The position numbers were made by a program, and so were the translations under genes. 14,781 bases of DNA, taken from SIG607 sp045655165 (lineage in GTDB: Bacteria; Bacillota; Clostridia; Oscillospirales; Acutalibacteraceae). Location of the stretch: contig JAZOOT010000042.1 in NCBI GenBank assembly GCA_045655165.1, forward strand, positions 1 through 14,781, in the 5' to 3' direction. Below the pieces are notes generated by a model, which searched no databases, had not been told where the DNA came from, and saw only the letters and a list, made by a program, of their open reading frames with translations. Of the stretch, positions 6,649-14,769 are shown piece by piece (position 1 is the first letter of the stretch; each line of letters starts with the position of its first letter).

Positions 6649-7584
6649 ATGAAAATAATATTTATGGGTACGCCCGATTATGCGGTGCCAACCTTGAAGG
6701 CGCTTTATGAAAACGGGCACGAAATTGCGGCGGTTTTTTGTCAGCCCGATAAACCGGTTGGCAGAAAACAAATTTTAACCCCGCCGCCTGTTAAACAGTT
6801 CGCAAGTGAAAACGGTCTTGCTGTTTACCAACCGCAAACTTTAAAAAACGAAGAAACCGTTTCTTTAATTAAAGAAATTAACCCCGATGTAATTGTGGTT
6901 GTGGCTTACGGCAAACTTTTGCCAGAAAGCATTTTAAATATTCCAAAATACGGCGCTGTAAACGGCCACGCATCGCTTTTGCCAAAATACCGCGGTGCTT
7001 CGCCAATTCAGTGGGCAATTGTTTGCGGTGAAAAAGAAACCGGTGTTACCACAATGCTTATGGATAAAGGGCTTGATACGGGCGATATTTTATTAACAGC
7101 AAAAACCGCCATTAAAGAAAACGAAACGGCGGAAGAACTGTTTAACCGCCTTTGCGATATAACGGCAGACCTTATGCTAAAAACCTTAAAAGGTCTTGAA
7201 AAGGGCGAAATTACCCCAATTAAACAAAATGAAAAAGGCGCAAGTTACGCCCCCATTATTAAAAAAGAAATGGGTATATTAAACTTCAATAAGTCGGCAG
7301 AAGAACTTAAAAACCTTGTTTACGGCTTTAATTCTTGGCCGGTTGCTTACACCTTTTTAAACGGAAAACGCTTAAAGGTATTTACAGCCGAAATTGTTAA
7401 TAAAAACGGTGAACCGTTTAGTGTTGTTAGTTTAGACGGCGGAATTTGTGTTGGCTGTGGCAAAAAAACACTTCGTTTGCTCAGTGTTCAACTTGAATCT
7501 TCAAAACGAATGAATTCAACCGAACTGCTTAAAGGCCACACCGTTAACGTTGGTGATAAAATTGGAGACACACCAAATGGTTAA
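6649..7584 (+). CDS. fmt: methionyl-tRNA formyltransferase
   Basis: The 311-residue enzyme uses 10-formyltetrahydrofolate to formylate Met on initiator tRNA. The N-terminal GTPDYAVPTL and QPDKPVGRKQ are typical. The catalytic core reads NGHASLLPKYRGASPIQWAI, with Asn and His at residues 105 and 107, and MDKGLDTGDIL, with the catalytic Asp at about 143. The C-terminal OB-like domain follows from about residue 205. It begins at ATG 6649 with the ribosome site GTGAGGT inside the end of def. Its last 8 nt overlap the start of rsmB. Length and motifs are normal. Confidence 0.96.
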   Translation: MKIIFMGTPDYAVPTLKALYENGHEIAAVFCQPDKPVGRKQILTPPPVKQFASENGLAVYQPQTLKNEETVSLIKEINPDVIVVVAYGKLLPESILNIPKYGAVNGHASLLPKYRGASPIQWAIVCGEKETGVTTMLMDKGLDTGDILLTAKTAIKENETAEELFNRLCDITADLMLKTLKGLEKGEITPIKQNEKGASYAPIIKKEMGILNFNKSAEELKNLVYGFNSWPVAYTFLNGKRLKVFTAEIVNKNGEPFSVVSLDGGICVGCGKKTLRLLSVQLESSKRMNSTELLKGHTVNVGDKIGDTPNG

Positions 7585-8839
7585 TGTTAGAAAATTAGTA
7601 GTTGATGCGCTTTGCAGGGTAGAAGAAGACGGTGCTTATTCAAACCTTGTGTCAAACGAAGCGTTTTCAAAATATGAACTAACCGAACGTGATAAATCTT
7701 TTGCAACGGCCTTGTTTTATGGTACGTTAGACAGAAAAATTACCATTGATTTTTATATTAACTGTTTAAGTAAAATAAATGTTAAGAAAATGCAACCTAT
7801 TACAAAAGCGGCACTGCGCCTTGGTGTTTTTCAAATTGCCTTTATGGATAAAATACCTGTAAGCGCTGCGGTAAACGAATCGGTTAATATTGTTAAAAAA
7901 TCAAAAGAAAACCGCAATTTCGGTTTTGTTAATGCGGTTTTAAGGTCGGCTACACGTTCTTTGCCAAATCTTCCTGTAGATAACACCGAAAAATCTCTTT
8001 CAATTCGTTATTCTTGTGAAGAAAGCATTGTTAAAGAGTTAATTAAAGATTACGGTGATAAAACGGACGAAATTTTGAGTTCGTTTTTAAACCCTGCCCA
8101 AGTGTTTATTAGGTATAACAGTATTAAAATAAGTAAGACAGAGTTTGAAGAAAAACTTAAAACAAGTGGTATAAATTTTACCGAAACCGAACTTGATGGC
8201 TGTTATAAAATTGAAGATGGCGACCTTTTTGGGTTAGACCTTTTTAATAACGGCTTGTTCTTTGTGCAAGACATATCTGCCGCAAATGCAGCCGAAGCAC
8301 TTTGTGCCCAAAAAGGCGAACATGTGCTTGATGTTTGCGCTGCACCGGGCGGTAAAAGTTTTACCACAGCACTTTTAATGCAAAATACGGGCGAAATTGT
8401 TTCGTGTGATTTGTATGAACAACGTGTTTCGCTTATTAAAAAAGGTGCTGAGCGTCTTTCAATTAACTGCATAAAACCGATTGTGAACGATGCATCGGTT
8501 TATAATAAAGAATTAGGAGAATTTGATGCAGTTATTTGCGATGTTCCTTGTTCGGGCTGGGGCGTTATGCGCCGTAAACCTGAAATTAAATATAAAAAGG
8601 ATAATGATTTTTCTGAACTTGAAGAATTACAGCAAAAAATTCTTTGCACATCTGTTAAATATTTAAAAAATGGTGCAAGAATTGTTTATTCTACCTGCAC
8701 AATTAGAAAAGCAGAAAACGAAAAACAAATACAGAAATTTTTGGAAAACAACAAAGGTTTTGTTTTAGAAAATGAAAAAACCACTTTGCCAACAGGCGAA
8801 TATGATGGCTTTTACTATGCGGTTTTGAAAAAGGGGTGA
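7577..8839 (+). CDS. rsmB: 16S rRNA m5C967 methyltransferase RsmB
   Basis: This 420-residue protein has an N-terminal NusB-like RNA-binding domain (VVDALCRVEEDGAYSN, then ERDKSFATALFYGTLDRK) and a C-terminal SAM-dependent cytosine-C5 methyltransferase domain. The latter shows motif I VLDVCAAPGGKS (near residue 250), motif IV DVPCSGWG with Cys about 325, and motif VI YSTCTI with Cys about 374. The two cysteines are the release and nucleophile pair of RNA m5C enzymes. The ATG at 7577 is favoured because GGAG (7564-7567) lies 9 nt upstream; the frame also opens at a TTG at 7550, which has no ribosome site and would lengthen the overlap with fmt. Bacillus has the same gene (yloM) here. Confidence 0.94.
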   Translation: MVNVRKLVVDALCRVEEDGAYSNLVSNEAFSKYELTERDKSFATALFYGTLDRKITIDFYINCLSKINVKKMQPITKAALRLGVFQIAFMDKIPVSAAVNESVNIVKKSKENRNFGFVNAVLRSATRSLPNLPVDNTEKSLSIRYSCEESIVKELIKDYGDKTDEILSSFLNPAQVFIRYNSIKISKTEFEEKLKTSGINFTETELDGCYKIEDGDLFGLDLFNNGLFFVQDISAANAAEALCAQKGEHVLDVCAAPGGKSFTTALLMQNTGEIVSCDLYEQRVSLIKKGAERLSINCIKPIVNDASVYNKELGEFDAVICDVPCSGWGVMRRKPEIKYKKDNDFSELEELQQKILCTSVKYLKNGARIVYSTCTIRKAENEKQIQKFLENNKGFVLENEKTTLPTGEYDGFYYAVLKKG

Positions 8840-8844
8840 AATGA

Positions 8845-9894
8845 TTGGGTAAAATTGATATAAAATCAATGACACTTGCTGAACTCGAAGAGCTGCTTAA
8901 AACCGAATTCGGCGAGCCAAAATTTAGGGCAAAGCAACTTTTTAAATGGTTGCAAAGCGGTGTTACAGATTTTGACCAAATGACCAATCTTTCAAAACAG
9001 TTCCGCCAAAAATTAAGTGAAAAAACCTATATTGCTTATACTGAAATTGAGCGCAAACTTGTTTCAAAAATAGACGGCACGGTAAAATATTTATACCGTT
9101 TATACGACGGAGAATATGTTGAAAGTGTGTTAATGAAATATAACCACGGCTATACCGTTTGTATTTCAACTCAGGTGGGTTGCCGTATGGGGTGCAGTTT
9201 TTGTGCTTCGGGGCAAAACGGGTTTTTTCGCAACCTTACTGCTTCTGAAATGCTTTCTCAAATAATGACCGCCGCGCGTGATAATTCGGTTAGGGTGTCT
9301 AACGTTGTTTTAATGGGCATGGGCGAACCGCTTGATAATTTTGATAATACAATGCGGTTTTTAGAATTGGTGTCAAGCGAAGACGGTTTGGGAATAGGAA
9401 TGCGTCATATTTCGCTTTCTACTTCGGGTGTTGTTAGCGGAATTTATAAACTTGCCGAATATAATTTGCCAATAACCCTTTCGGTTTCGCTTCACAGTGC
9501 AATTAACGAAGTACGAAGCAAAATAATGAAAGTTAATAATAAATGGAATGTTGAAGAACTGCTTAAGGCGTGTAAGGATTACCAAGCGGTTACAACAAGG
9601 CGAATTTCGTTTGAATACGCTCTTATAAGCGGTGTAAACGATTCGCCCGAAGCGGCTAAAATTTTAGCGGAAAAATTAAAAGGTATAATGTGTCACGTTA
9701 ATTTAATTCCCGCTAACCCGGTGGGTGAAACCGATTTTATTAAACCCAATGCAGAAAACATAATAAAATTTCAAAAACTGCTTGAAAAATACGGTTTAAC
9801 CGTTACCGTAAGAAGAACTTTGGGTGCCGATATAAACGCCTCTTGCGGTCAACTTCGCAGAAAAACTATAAAAGAAGGGAAGGGTGATATATGA
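8845..9894 (+). CDS. rlmN: dual-specificity 23S rRNA/tRNA (adenine-C2) methyltransferase RlmN
   Basis: A 349-residue radical SAM enzyme that methylates C2 of A2503 in 23S rRNA and of A37 in some tRNAs. The 4Fe-4S ligands form a CxxxCxxC motif at Cys 113, 117 and 120 (GCRMGCSFCAS). MGMGEPLDNFD and SLHSAINEVRSKIM are conserved family segments, and the C-terminal Cys about 334 (INASCGQLRRK) is the methyl-carrying partner cysteine. It starts with TTG at 8845. The strong AAGGGGTG (8831-8838) is suitably spaced, and the ATG at 8841 is in another frame and stops after three codons. It is the only TTG start that I assign with confidence in the block. Its stop overlaps the prpC start by 4 nt (ATGA). 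Confidence 0.96.
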   Translation: MGKIDIKSMTLAELEELLKTEFGEPKFRAKQLFKWLQSGVTDFDQMTNLSKQFRQKLSEKTYIAYTEIERKLVSKIDGTVKYLYRLYDGEYVESVLMKYNHGYTVCISTQVGCRMGCSFCASGQNGFFRNLTASEMLSQIMTAARDNSVRVSNVVLMGMGEPLDNFDNTMRFLELVSSEDGLGIGMRHISLSTSGVVSGIYKLAEYNLPITLSVSLHSAINEVRSKIMKVNNKWNVEELLKACKDYQAVTTRRISFEYALISGVNDSPEAAKILAEKLKGIMCHVNLIPANPVGETDFIKPNAENIIKFQKLLEKYGLTVTVRRTLGADINASCGQLRRKTIKEGKGDI

Positions 9895-10616
9895 AAATTT
9901 ACGGTTTAACCGATAAAGGAATTGTTAGGGAAGTAAACCAAGATTTCTTTGTTGCCGAAAAATTAAATGAAAATGTCGCCTTTGCTGTTGTTTGTGACGG
10001 AATGGGAGGAGCAAACGCAGGAAACATTGCTTCAAAAATTGCCGCCGAAACAATAACTGCTTACATTAAAAAATCTTATAGGCAAAACCTTAGTGCTGTG
10101 GCACTTGAAAACATACTTCGCGGCGCGTTGGTTTCAGCCAATGCCGAGGTATACGAAGCGTCTAAAAAGAAAAAAGAACAGGCTGGCATGGGTACAACGG
10201 CAGTTCTTGCTTTTATTGATAACCAAATGGGTTATGTACTTCATGTTGGCGACAGCCGCGCATACTTAATGGAAGACGGTAAACTTATTCAACTCACTGT
10301 TGACCATTCAATGGTGCAAACGCTGGTAGACAGCGGTGAAATTACCGCTGACCAGGCAAAGGTTCATCCAAAGAAAAATATTATTACCCGCGCGCTTGGA
10401 ATTAACAAAGAAGTGGTTGTTGATTTAGATGTTTTTGATTTAAACCCCGATACAGCATTGCTTCTTTGCACCGACGGTTTAACAAATTTTGTTGGTGAAG
10501 ATATAATTAAAACTGAATTAACCGATATTAACGATACAATCGTGCAACGCTTAATACAGCGTGCCAACAATAACGGCGGTGCCGATAACATAACTGCTGT
10601 TGTTGTTACACAGTAA
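9891..10616 (+). CDS. prpC: PP2C-type serine/threonine protein phosphatase
   Basis: The 241-residue phosphatase has the full set of PP2C metal-binding segments: EVNQD with Asp 18, CDGMGG with Asp 36, GMGTTAV, HVGDSRAYL, CTDGL with Asp about 195, and GGADNITAVVV with Asp about 232. It lacks signal or membrane segments and is cytoplasmic. In Bacillus PrpC reverses phosphorylation by the membrane kinase PrkC, and here too the genes are adjacent, 20 nt apart. The ATG at 9891 overlaps the rlmN stop, with GAAGGGAAGGGTG ahead as the ribosome site, so translation is probably coupled. Confidence 0.95.
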   Translation: MKIYGLTDKGIVREVNQDFFVAEKLNENVAFAVVCDGMGGANAGNIASKIAAETITAYIKKSYRQNLSAVALENILRGALVSANAEVYEASKKKKEQAGMGTTAVLAFIDNQMGYVLHVGDSRAYLMEDGKLIQLTVDHSMVQTLVDSGEITADQAKVHPKKNIITRALGINKEVVVDLDVFDLNPDTALLLCTDGLTNFVGEDIIKTELTDINDTIVQRLIQRANNNGGADNITAVVVTQ

Positions 10617-10636
10617 AACGGAAAGGGGAAATAAAA

Positions 10637-12574
10637 ATGGAAAATTACGTAGGAAAAAGACTTGACGGAAGATATGAACTTTCTGAAATAATTGGTGTTG
10701 GCGGTATGGCGGTTGTATACAAGGCGTTCGATAATATTGAATCGCGCACCGTTGCAATTAAAATTCTTAAAGATGAATATATAACTAATGCCGAATTTAT
10801 TCGTCGTTTCAGAAACGAAAGTAAGGCAATTGCCGTGCTTTCGCACCCTAATATTGTTAAGGTGTTCGACGTTAGCTTTGGCGAAAAACTTCAGTATATT
10901 GTTATGGAATATATTGACGGTATAACCTTAAAACAGTTAATTGAACAACGCGGTACTTTGGGCTGGAAAGATACACTTTATTACACAGTTCAAATTTTAC
11001 GCGCTTTACAGCACGCACATGATAGAGGCATTGTTCACCGCGATATTAAACCGCAAAACATTATGGTTTTGGCCGACGGCACAATAAAAGTAGCCGATTT
11101 CGGCATTGCGCGTTTTGCAAGAAGCGAACAAAAAACCATAACCGATAAAGCAATCGGCTCGGTACATTATATTAGCCCCGAACAGGCAAGGGGAGATAAT
11201 ACCGATGAAAAATCCGATTTGTATTCGGTTGGCGTTTTGCTTTATGAAATGTTAACAGGTAAATTACCGTTCGAAGCCGACAGTGCCGTTTCGGTTGCTT
11301 TAATGCAACTTCAACGTGCTCCTGAATTGCCCACCGCAATTAACGGCTCAATTCCTATTGGCCTTGAACAAATTACAATGCACGCAATGGAAAAAAATGC
11401 CGAAGTAAGATATCATTCGGCGTCTGAAATGCTTTGTGATTTAGAAGCATTTAAGCGCGAACCGTCAATCACCTTTGATTACAATTATTTTGTTGATAAT
11501 CAACCCACCAAATATATTGATACAATTAGTGATGCAAAACCCGAGGGTGTTAAAAAATCTACACCTTGGCTTCCCGTTATTTCGGGAATAATGGTTACCT
11601 TTGTTGCCGCTTTGGTTATACTTTTGGTAATTTATTTGCCCGGTCTTATTGGCAGAACTCCCGATATGGAATGTCCTAAATTCGTTGGTATGACTTGGGA
11701 AAACATTAAAGAAAGTGAATACGCTAAAAAGTTTGATTTAACCCCTGAATATCAGTCTAGCACCGAAGAAAAGGGCGTTGTTATTGCCCAAAGCATTGGT
11801 GAAAAACGCAAGGTTAAAAAGAATCAAAAAATCATTCTTACGGTTAGCAGCGGTCCAAAAACCGTACTTATTCCCGACGTTTATATGAAAAATCAAGAAG
11901 TAAGCGAAAGTTTGCTTACAAAGGCGGGTTTCGTTTGCGAATTTGTTTCGGTTTCCGATAACGAAATTGAAGAGGGAATGGTAATAAGAACAAGCCCCGA
12001 AATTGGTTCTTCAATTGTTGAAGGCAGTACCGTTACCGTTTATGTAAGTTCGGGTAAAGCAAATGTAATGGTTGCGCTTCCCGATTGTGTTGGGCTTTCT
12101 AAAGCCGACGCAATTAAACTTCTTGAAACAAAGGGTTTGGTTGTTGGTAACGTAACAGAAGTGAATAACACAAACAAACCTTATTCTGCGGGTACGGTTC
12201 TTGAACAGTCGCCCAAATATAAAGAAGGCGAACAGGTTGGCAAGGGCTCTGCTGTTGATTTGGTTGTAAGCACAGGCAAATTTGAAGTTTCTTTTGAAAT
12301 CGAAATACCAAAATATCCTGAATACGTTCACGACAAAGGTCATATAACCATTGTTCAAGGCAATGAAACCATTTACATTTCAAAGGTAGTTGATTTTAAA
12401 AACAGTAAAACCTATAAAGTTACCTTTACAACCGATAAAGAAACACTTGCAAACTGTATGGTTAAAATAAGCGGTGAAGACAAAGTGTTTGAAAACTACA
12501 AGAAAATCACTATTGACTGTAAAACGGGTAAGTTTACGGTTAAAGAAGATTACGAGTATACAACTAAAAGCTAA
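10637..12574 (+). CDS. prkC: PASTA-domain membrane Ser/Thr protein kinase
   Basis: This 645-residue kinase has an intracellular catalytic domain with a Gly-rich loop (GVGGMAVVY, 20-28), AIK lysine 42, HRD 134-136 (HRDIKPQN), DFG 154-156, GSVHYISPEQARG in the activation loop and SDLYSVGVLLYEMLTGKLPF. A single membrane helix lies at about residues 314-336. Three extracellular PASTA repeats follow, roughly 343-404, 405-470 and 471-545; PASTA repeats bind peptidoglycan fragments in this family. The last about 100 residues are a beta-rich, lysine-rich tail (FEVSFEIEIPKYPEY onward) that is not a PASTA repeat and may be an Ig-like domain. In Bacillus PrkC phosphorylates CpgA (RsgA), translation factors and wall regulators. 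The ATG at 10637 has AAAGGGGA ahead. The stop overlaps the rsgA start by one base (TAATG). Confidence 0.95.
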   Translation: MENYVGKRLDGRYELSEIIGVGGMAVVYKAFDNIESRTVAIKILKDEYITNAEFIRRFRNESKAIAVLSHPNIVKVFDVSFGEKLQYIVMEYIDGITLKQLIEQRGTLGWKDTLYYTVQILRALQHAHDRGIVHRDIKPQNIMVLADGTIKVADFGIARFARSEQKTITDKAIGSVHYISPEQARGDNTDEKSDLYSVGVLLYEMLTGKLPFEADSAVSVALMQLQRAPELPTAINGSIPIGLEQITMHAMEKNAEVRYHSASEMLCDLEAFKREPSITFDYNYFVDNQPTKYIDTISDAKPEGVKKSTPWLPVISGIMVTFVAALVILLVIYLPGLIGRTPDMECPKFVGMTWENIKESEYAKKFDLTPEYQSSTEEKGVVIAQSIGEKRKVKKNQKIILTVSSGPKTVLIPDVYMKNQEVSESLLTKAGFVCEFVSVSDNEIEEGMVIRTSPEIGSSIVEGSTVTVYVSSGKANVMVALPDCVGLSKADAIKLLETKGLVVGNVTEVNNTNKPYSAGTVLEQSPKYKEGEQVGKGSAVDLVVSTGKFEVSFEIEIPKYPEYVHDKGHITIVQGNETIYISKVVDFKNSKTYKVTFTTDKETLANCMVKISGEDKVFENYKKITIDCKTGKFTVKEDYEYTTKS

Positions 12575-13452
12575 TGAAAGGTATATTAGTAAAAGCAATA
12601 GCGGGGTTTTATTATGTAAAATCCCAAGGTAATATTTATGAATGTAAGGCAAGGGGCTCTTTGCGCAACAAAGAGTCCTCTCCTGTTGTTGGTGATAAGG
12701 TGGAGTTTTTTCTCCACGAAAATTCTTATCCTTCAATAGAAGAAATTTACCCGCGCAAAAATTGTCTTATAAGGCCTAATGTTTCCAATATTGATAAACT
12801 GTTTATTGTTTCATCTTACTGTACACCCGCGCCAAACACATTTATAATTGACCGTTTAACTGCAATATGCGCCTTTTTTAATATTGAGCCGATTATTGTT
12901 TTTAATAAGTCTGATTTGGGCGATTTTAGTGAATTCTTATCTCTTTATAAAAAAACGGGCTTTAAAACTTATGCCGTTTCTGCAACAACGGGCGAGGGCA
13001 TAGAGGAATTAAAAAAAGAACTTGTTGGGTGCATAAGTGCATTTACGGGTAATTCAGGTGTTGGTAAATCAAGTCTTTTAAATGTGTTGTTTAAAGACCT
13101 TAATCTTCAAACGGGCGAAGTAAGCCAAAAACTTGGCAGGGGACGCCATACTACTCGCCATACCGAACTTTATCAGCACGAACTTGACGGTTTTGTTGCC
13201 GATACCCCCGGTTTTTCAAGTCTCGAAAATATGGAACTTGGTTTTGCTTTTAAAGAAAAATTGGCTGAATGTTTTATTGAATTTAATAATTATTTGCATT
13301 TGTGCAAATTTACTTCTTGTTCGCACACAAAAGAAAAGGGCTGTGCGGTAATTGAAGCGGTTAAAAACGGCAATATACAAGAAAGCCGCCATAAAACATA
13401 TTGTATGCTTTATGATGAACTTAAAAACTTAAATTCATGGAATAAAAAATAA
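12574..13452 (+). CDS. rsgA: ribosome small-subunit-dependent GTPase RsgA
   Basis: The 292-residue GTPase acts late in 30S subunit assembly. It shows the circularly permuted motif order of the family: after an N-terminal OB-fold (about 1-70) come G4 NKSD (111-114), G5 SATTGEG, then G1 GNSGVGKS (159-166), switch region GRGRHTTRHTEL, and G3 DTPG (210-213). The C-terminal zinc site is Cys 244, Cys 249, His 251 and Cys 257. No strong Shine-Dalgarno precedes ATG 12574, and the start is fused to the prkC stop as TAATG, so translation probably depends on re-initiation from prkC. A terminator begins at its stop codon, so the block ends here; in Bacillus rpe and thiN follow instead. Confidence 0.96.
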   Translation: MKGILVKAIAGFYYVKSQGNIYECKARGSLRNKESSPVVGDKVEFFLHENSYPSIEEIYPRKNCLIRPNVSNIDKLFIVSSYCTPAPNTFIIDRLTAICAFFNIEPIIVFNKSDLGDFSEFLSLYKKTGFKTYAVSATTGEGIEELKKELVGCISAFTGNSGVGKSSLLNVLFKDLNLQTGEVSQKLGRGRHTTRHTELYQHELDGFVADTPGFSSLENMELGFAFKEKLAECFIEFNNYLHLCKFTSCSHTKEKGCAVIEAVKNGNIQESRHKTYCMLYDELKNLNSWNKK

Positions 13453-13476
13453 CCGAGGTAATCCTCGGTTATTTTT
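13445..13476. terminator. bidirectional terminator ending the rsgA block and the XRE gene
   Basis: Stem 13445-13458 (core AACCGAGG) pairs with 13463-13476 (core CCTCGGTT) across a TAAT loop, with A- and T-runs flanking so that it reads as a terminator on both strands. It spans the rsgA stop codon and touches the stop of the convergent minus-strand gene. Confidence 0.92.
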
Positions 13477-13855
13477 ATTCAGTATCTTTTTTGTTGTAAA
13501 TTTTAAAATCTGCTTCAATGGCAGCACGGTGCTTGGCTCTAATTTTTGGAGGTAGACTTTTTAGTATGTCTAAAATTTTTATATCGGCGTTTGTCAAAAC
13601 AGGAACATAATCATCCGGACCTTTGGGCTCTTCAACTTTCGGCGGCTTTTCTTCTTGACCGTTACGCAAATAATTTACCGAAACTTTAAGTTCTACAGCA
13701 ACTTTTTCTATAAATTCTTCAGGTAGCCGTTTTGCTTTGGTTTCGTTATAATCATAAGTTGTACGCTTCATATTTAATGCGTCAGCCATTTTTTGTTGTG
13801 ATTTATTTGCTTGCTTACGCAAAAAAATGATTCGCTTTTGTATATCATTCGGCAT
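13475..13855 (-). CDS. XRE/Cro-type helix-turn-helix regulator
   Basis: The 126-residue protein has an N-terminal XRE domain (about residues 8-66): RIIFLRKQANKSQQKMADALNM forms the first helices, RTTYDYNETKAKRLP the recognition region, and VAVELKVSVNYLRNG the closing helices. A charged proline-rich linker (EEKPPKVEEPKGPDD, about 67-82) leads to a C-terminal helical segment (LTNADIKILDILKSLPPKIRAKHRAAIEADF) with no recognised domain. It starts at ATG 13855 with AGAGGG 5-6 nt upstream. Its leader is divergent from the tRNA-Thr(CGU) gene with only about 57 bp between them, so its own promoter must lie close to or across the tRNA promoter; I could not identify one. It stands alone, with no toxin, phage or conjugation gene beside it, and its target is unknown. 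Confidence 0.82.
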   Translation of the reverse strand: MPNDIQKRIIFLRKQANKSQQKMADALNMKRTTYDYNETKAKRLPEEFIEKVAVELKVSVNYLRNGQEEKPPKVEEPKGPDDYVPVLTNADIKILDILKSLPPKIRAKHRAAIEADFKIYNKKDTE

Positions 13856-13874
13856 AAAAACCCTCTTTTCTATA

Positions 13875-13903
13875 TTGACTATTTAAAGAAAAATTGGTAT
13901 AAT
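13875..13903 (+). promoter_or_regulatory. near-perfect sigma-A promoter of tRNA-Thr(CGU)
   Basis: TTGACT (13875-13880, five of six consensus bases) and a perfect TATAAT (13898-13903) are separated by 17 bp. The start would be near 13910, only about 3 nt before the tRNA 5' end. Confidence 0.93.
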
Positions 13904-13912
13904 ATGTAATAT

Positions 13913-13988
13913 GCTGAAGTGGCGCAGTTGGTAGCGCAATTGATTCGTAATCAATAGGCCGTGGGTTCAAGTCCCATCTTCAGCTCCA
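13913..13988 (+). tRNA. tRNA-Thr, anticodon CGT (reads ACG)
   Basis: The 76-nt cloverleaf closes fully: acceptor GCTGAAG/CTTCAGC, D-stem GCGC/GCGC, anticodon stem ATTGA/TCAAT with loop TTCGTAA, and T-stem GTGGG/CCCAT (one G-U pair) with loop TTCAAGT. The anticodon CGT is threonine. The discriminator is U and CCA is encoded, as in the GGT tRNA at the other end of the gene block. It has its own promoter and terminator. Confidence 0.97.
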
Positions 13989-14017
13989 AAACAAGTCGCT
14001 TTTTTGCGGCTTGTTTT
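13988..14017 (+). terminator. intrinsic terminator of tRNA-Thr(CGU)
   Basis: ACAAGTCGC (13991-13999) pairs with GCGGCTTGT (14006-14014, one G-U pair) across a T6 loop and is followed by a T-rich run. It begins right after the encoded CCA. Confidence 0.88.
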
Positions 14018-14112
14018 TATTTTACAATTTTTGTCGTAAATTGTCAACACAAAAAGTCCTGCAAAGTGTCTTATAAAAAACTAAACTGAATATAATAATT
14101 ATATTTAGGTTG

Positions 14113-14769
14113 GTGTTAAAAATTAAAAAGTATTTGCATATGTATTTAACCAGTGTAAAATTCAGGGTGAATTTTTCGCTTAATATTACTCTAATTTTAA
14201 ATGCTTTATATTCAGCATTTCAATTATTGTTAGGTGTACGCCATGGTTCTGTTTGGTATACCGCTTTTTCGGCATACTACTTAATGTTGGCGCTAATGCG
14301 TTTTTATTTACTTAGGTACACAAAGGACCATCAACTCTGTGAAGATATTAAAAGAGAATTGCAAAGTTACCGTTTTTGTGCTGTTATATTGCTGTTGCTT
14401 AATGTAATTCTATCGGTAATAGTATTTTATATCACTTGGCAAAACAAGGGTTTTTTGCATAATGCTTTTACAACGGTTGTTATTTCAGTTTATACTGTGG
14501 TATCTGTTTTTAAATCAATTTATAACTTAATTAAATACCGCAAATATAAAAGCCCCGCATTAAATGCGGTTAAAATAATAGGTGTAACTTCTTCGGCAGT
14601 TTCACTTTTAACACTTGAAACAACGTTGTTTACCAAAGAGGGAAGAACGCGAAGATTAGTTGTTGGAATAACGGGTTTCATTGTAATTGCATTTGTGCTC
14701 GCCACTGCGGTATATATGATAATATTTGCAAGTAAAAGGTTAAAAAATTTAGTGAAAAGTGAAGAGTGA
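14113..14769 (+). CDS. conserved-looking membrane protein of unknown function, six predicted helices
   Basis: I do not recognise a named family, though the pattern (a GVRHGSVWYTAFSAYYLMLALMRFYLLRY segment followed by further helices) resembles hypothetical membrane proteins I recall from Clostridia. The 218-residue product has six hydrophobic stretches at about residues 23-42, 48-67, 85-109, 116-139, 148-171 and 181-206, with short basic loops such as NLIKYRKYKSP and EGRTRRL. No catalytic motif is visible. The start is uncertain: TTG 14110, GTG 14113 and ATG 14140 are all in frame, with only AGG (14107-14109) as a weak ribosome site. GTG 14113 is chosen because the basic stretch before ATG 14140 looks like part of the protein. 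The last residues (VKSEE) are encoded within a purine-rich repeat that runs to the window edge. Confidence 0.7.
   Translation: MLKIKKYLHMYLTSVKFRVNFSLNITLILNALYSAFQLLLGVRHGSVWYTAFSAYYLMLALMRFYLLRYTKDHQLCEDIKRELQSYRFCAVILLLLNVILSVIVFYITWQNKGFLHNAFTTVVISVYTVVSVFKSIYNLIKYRKYKSPALNAVKIIGVTSSAVSLLTLETTLFTKEGRTRRLVVGITGFIVIAFVLATAVYMIIFASKRLKNLVKSEE

Noticed and set aside
7550..7576. Longer RsmB starting at TTG 7550
   Set aside because: No Shine-Dalgarno and a larger overlap with fmt; ATG 7577 has GGAG at good spacing.
14018..14112. Promoter for the last membrane protein gene
   Set aside because: TATAAT occurs at 14091-14096 but no convincing -35 stands 16-19 bp upstream; TTGTCA at 14041 is too far from any -10.
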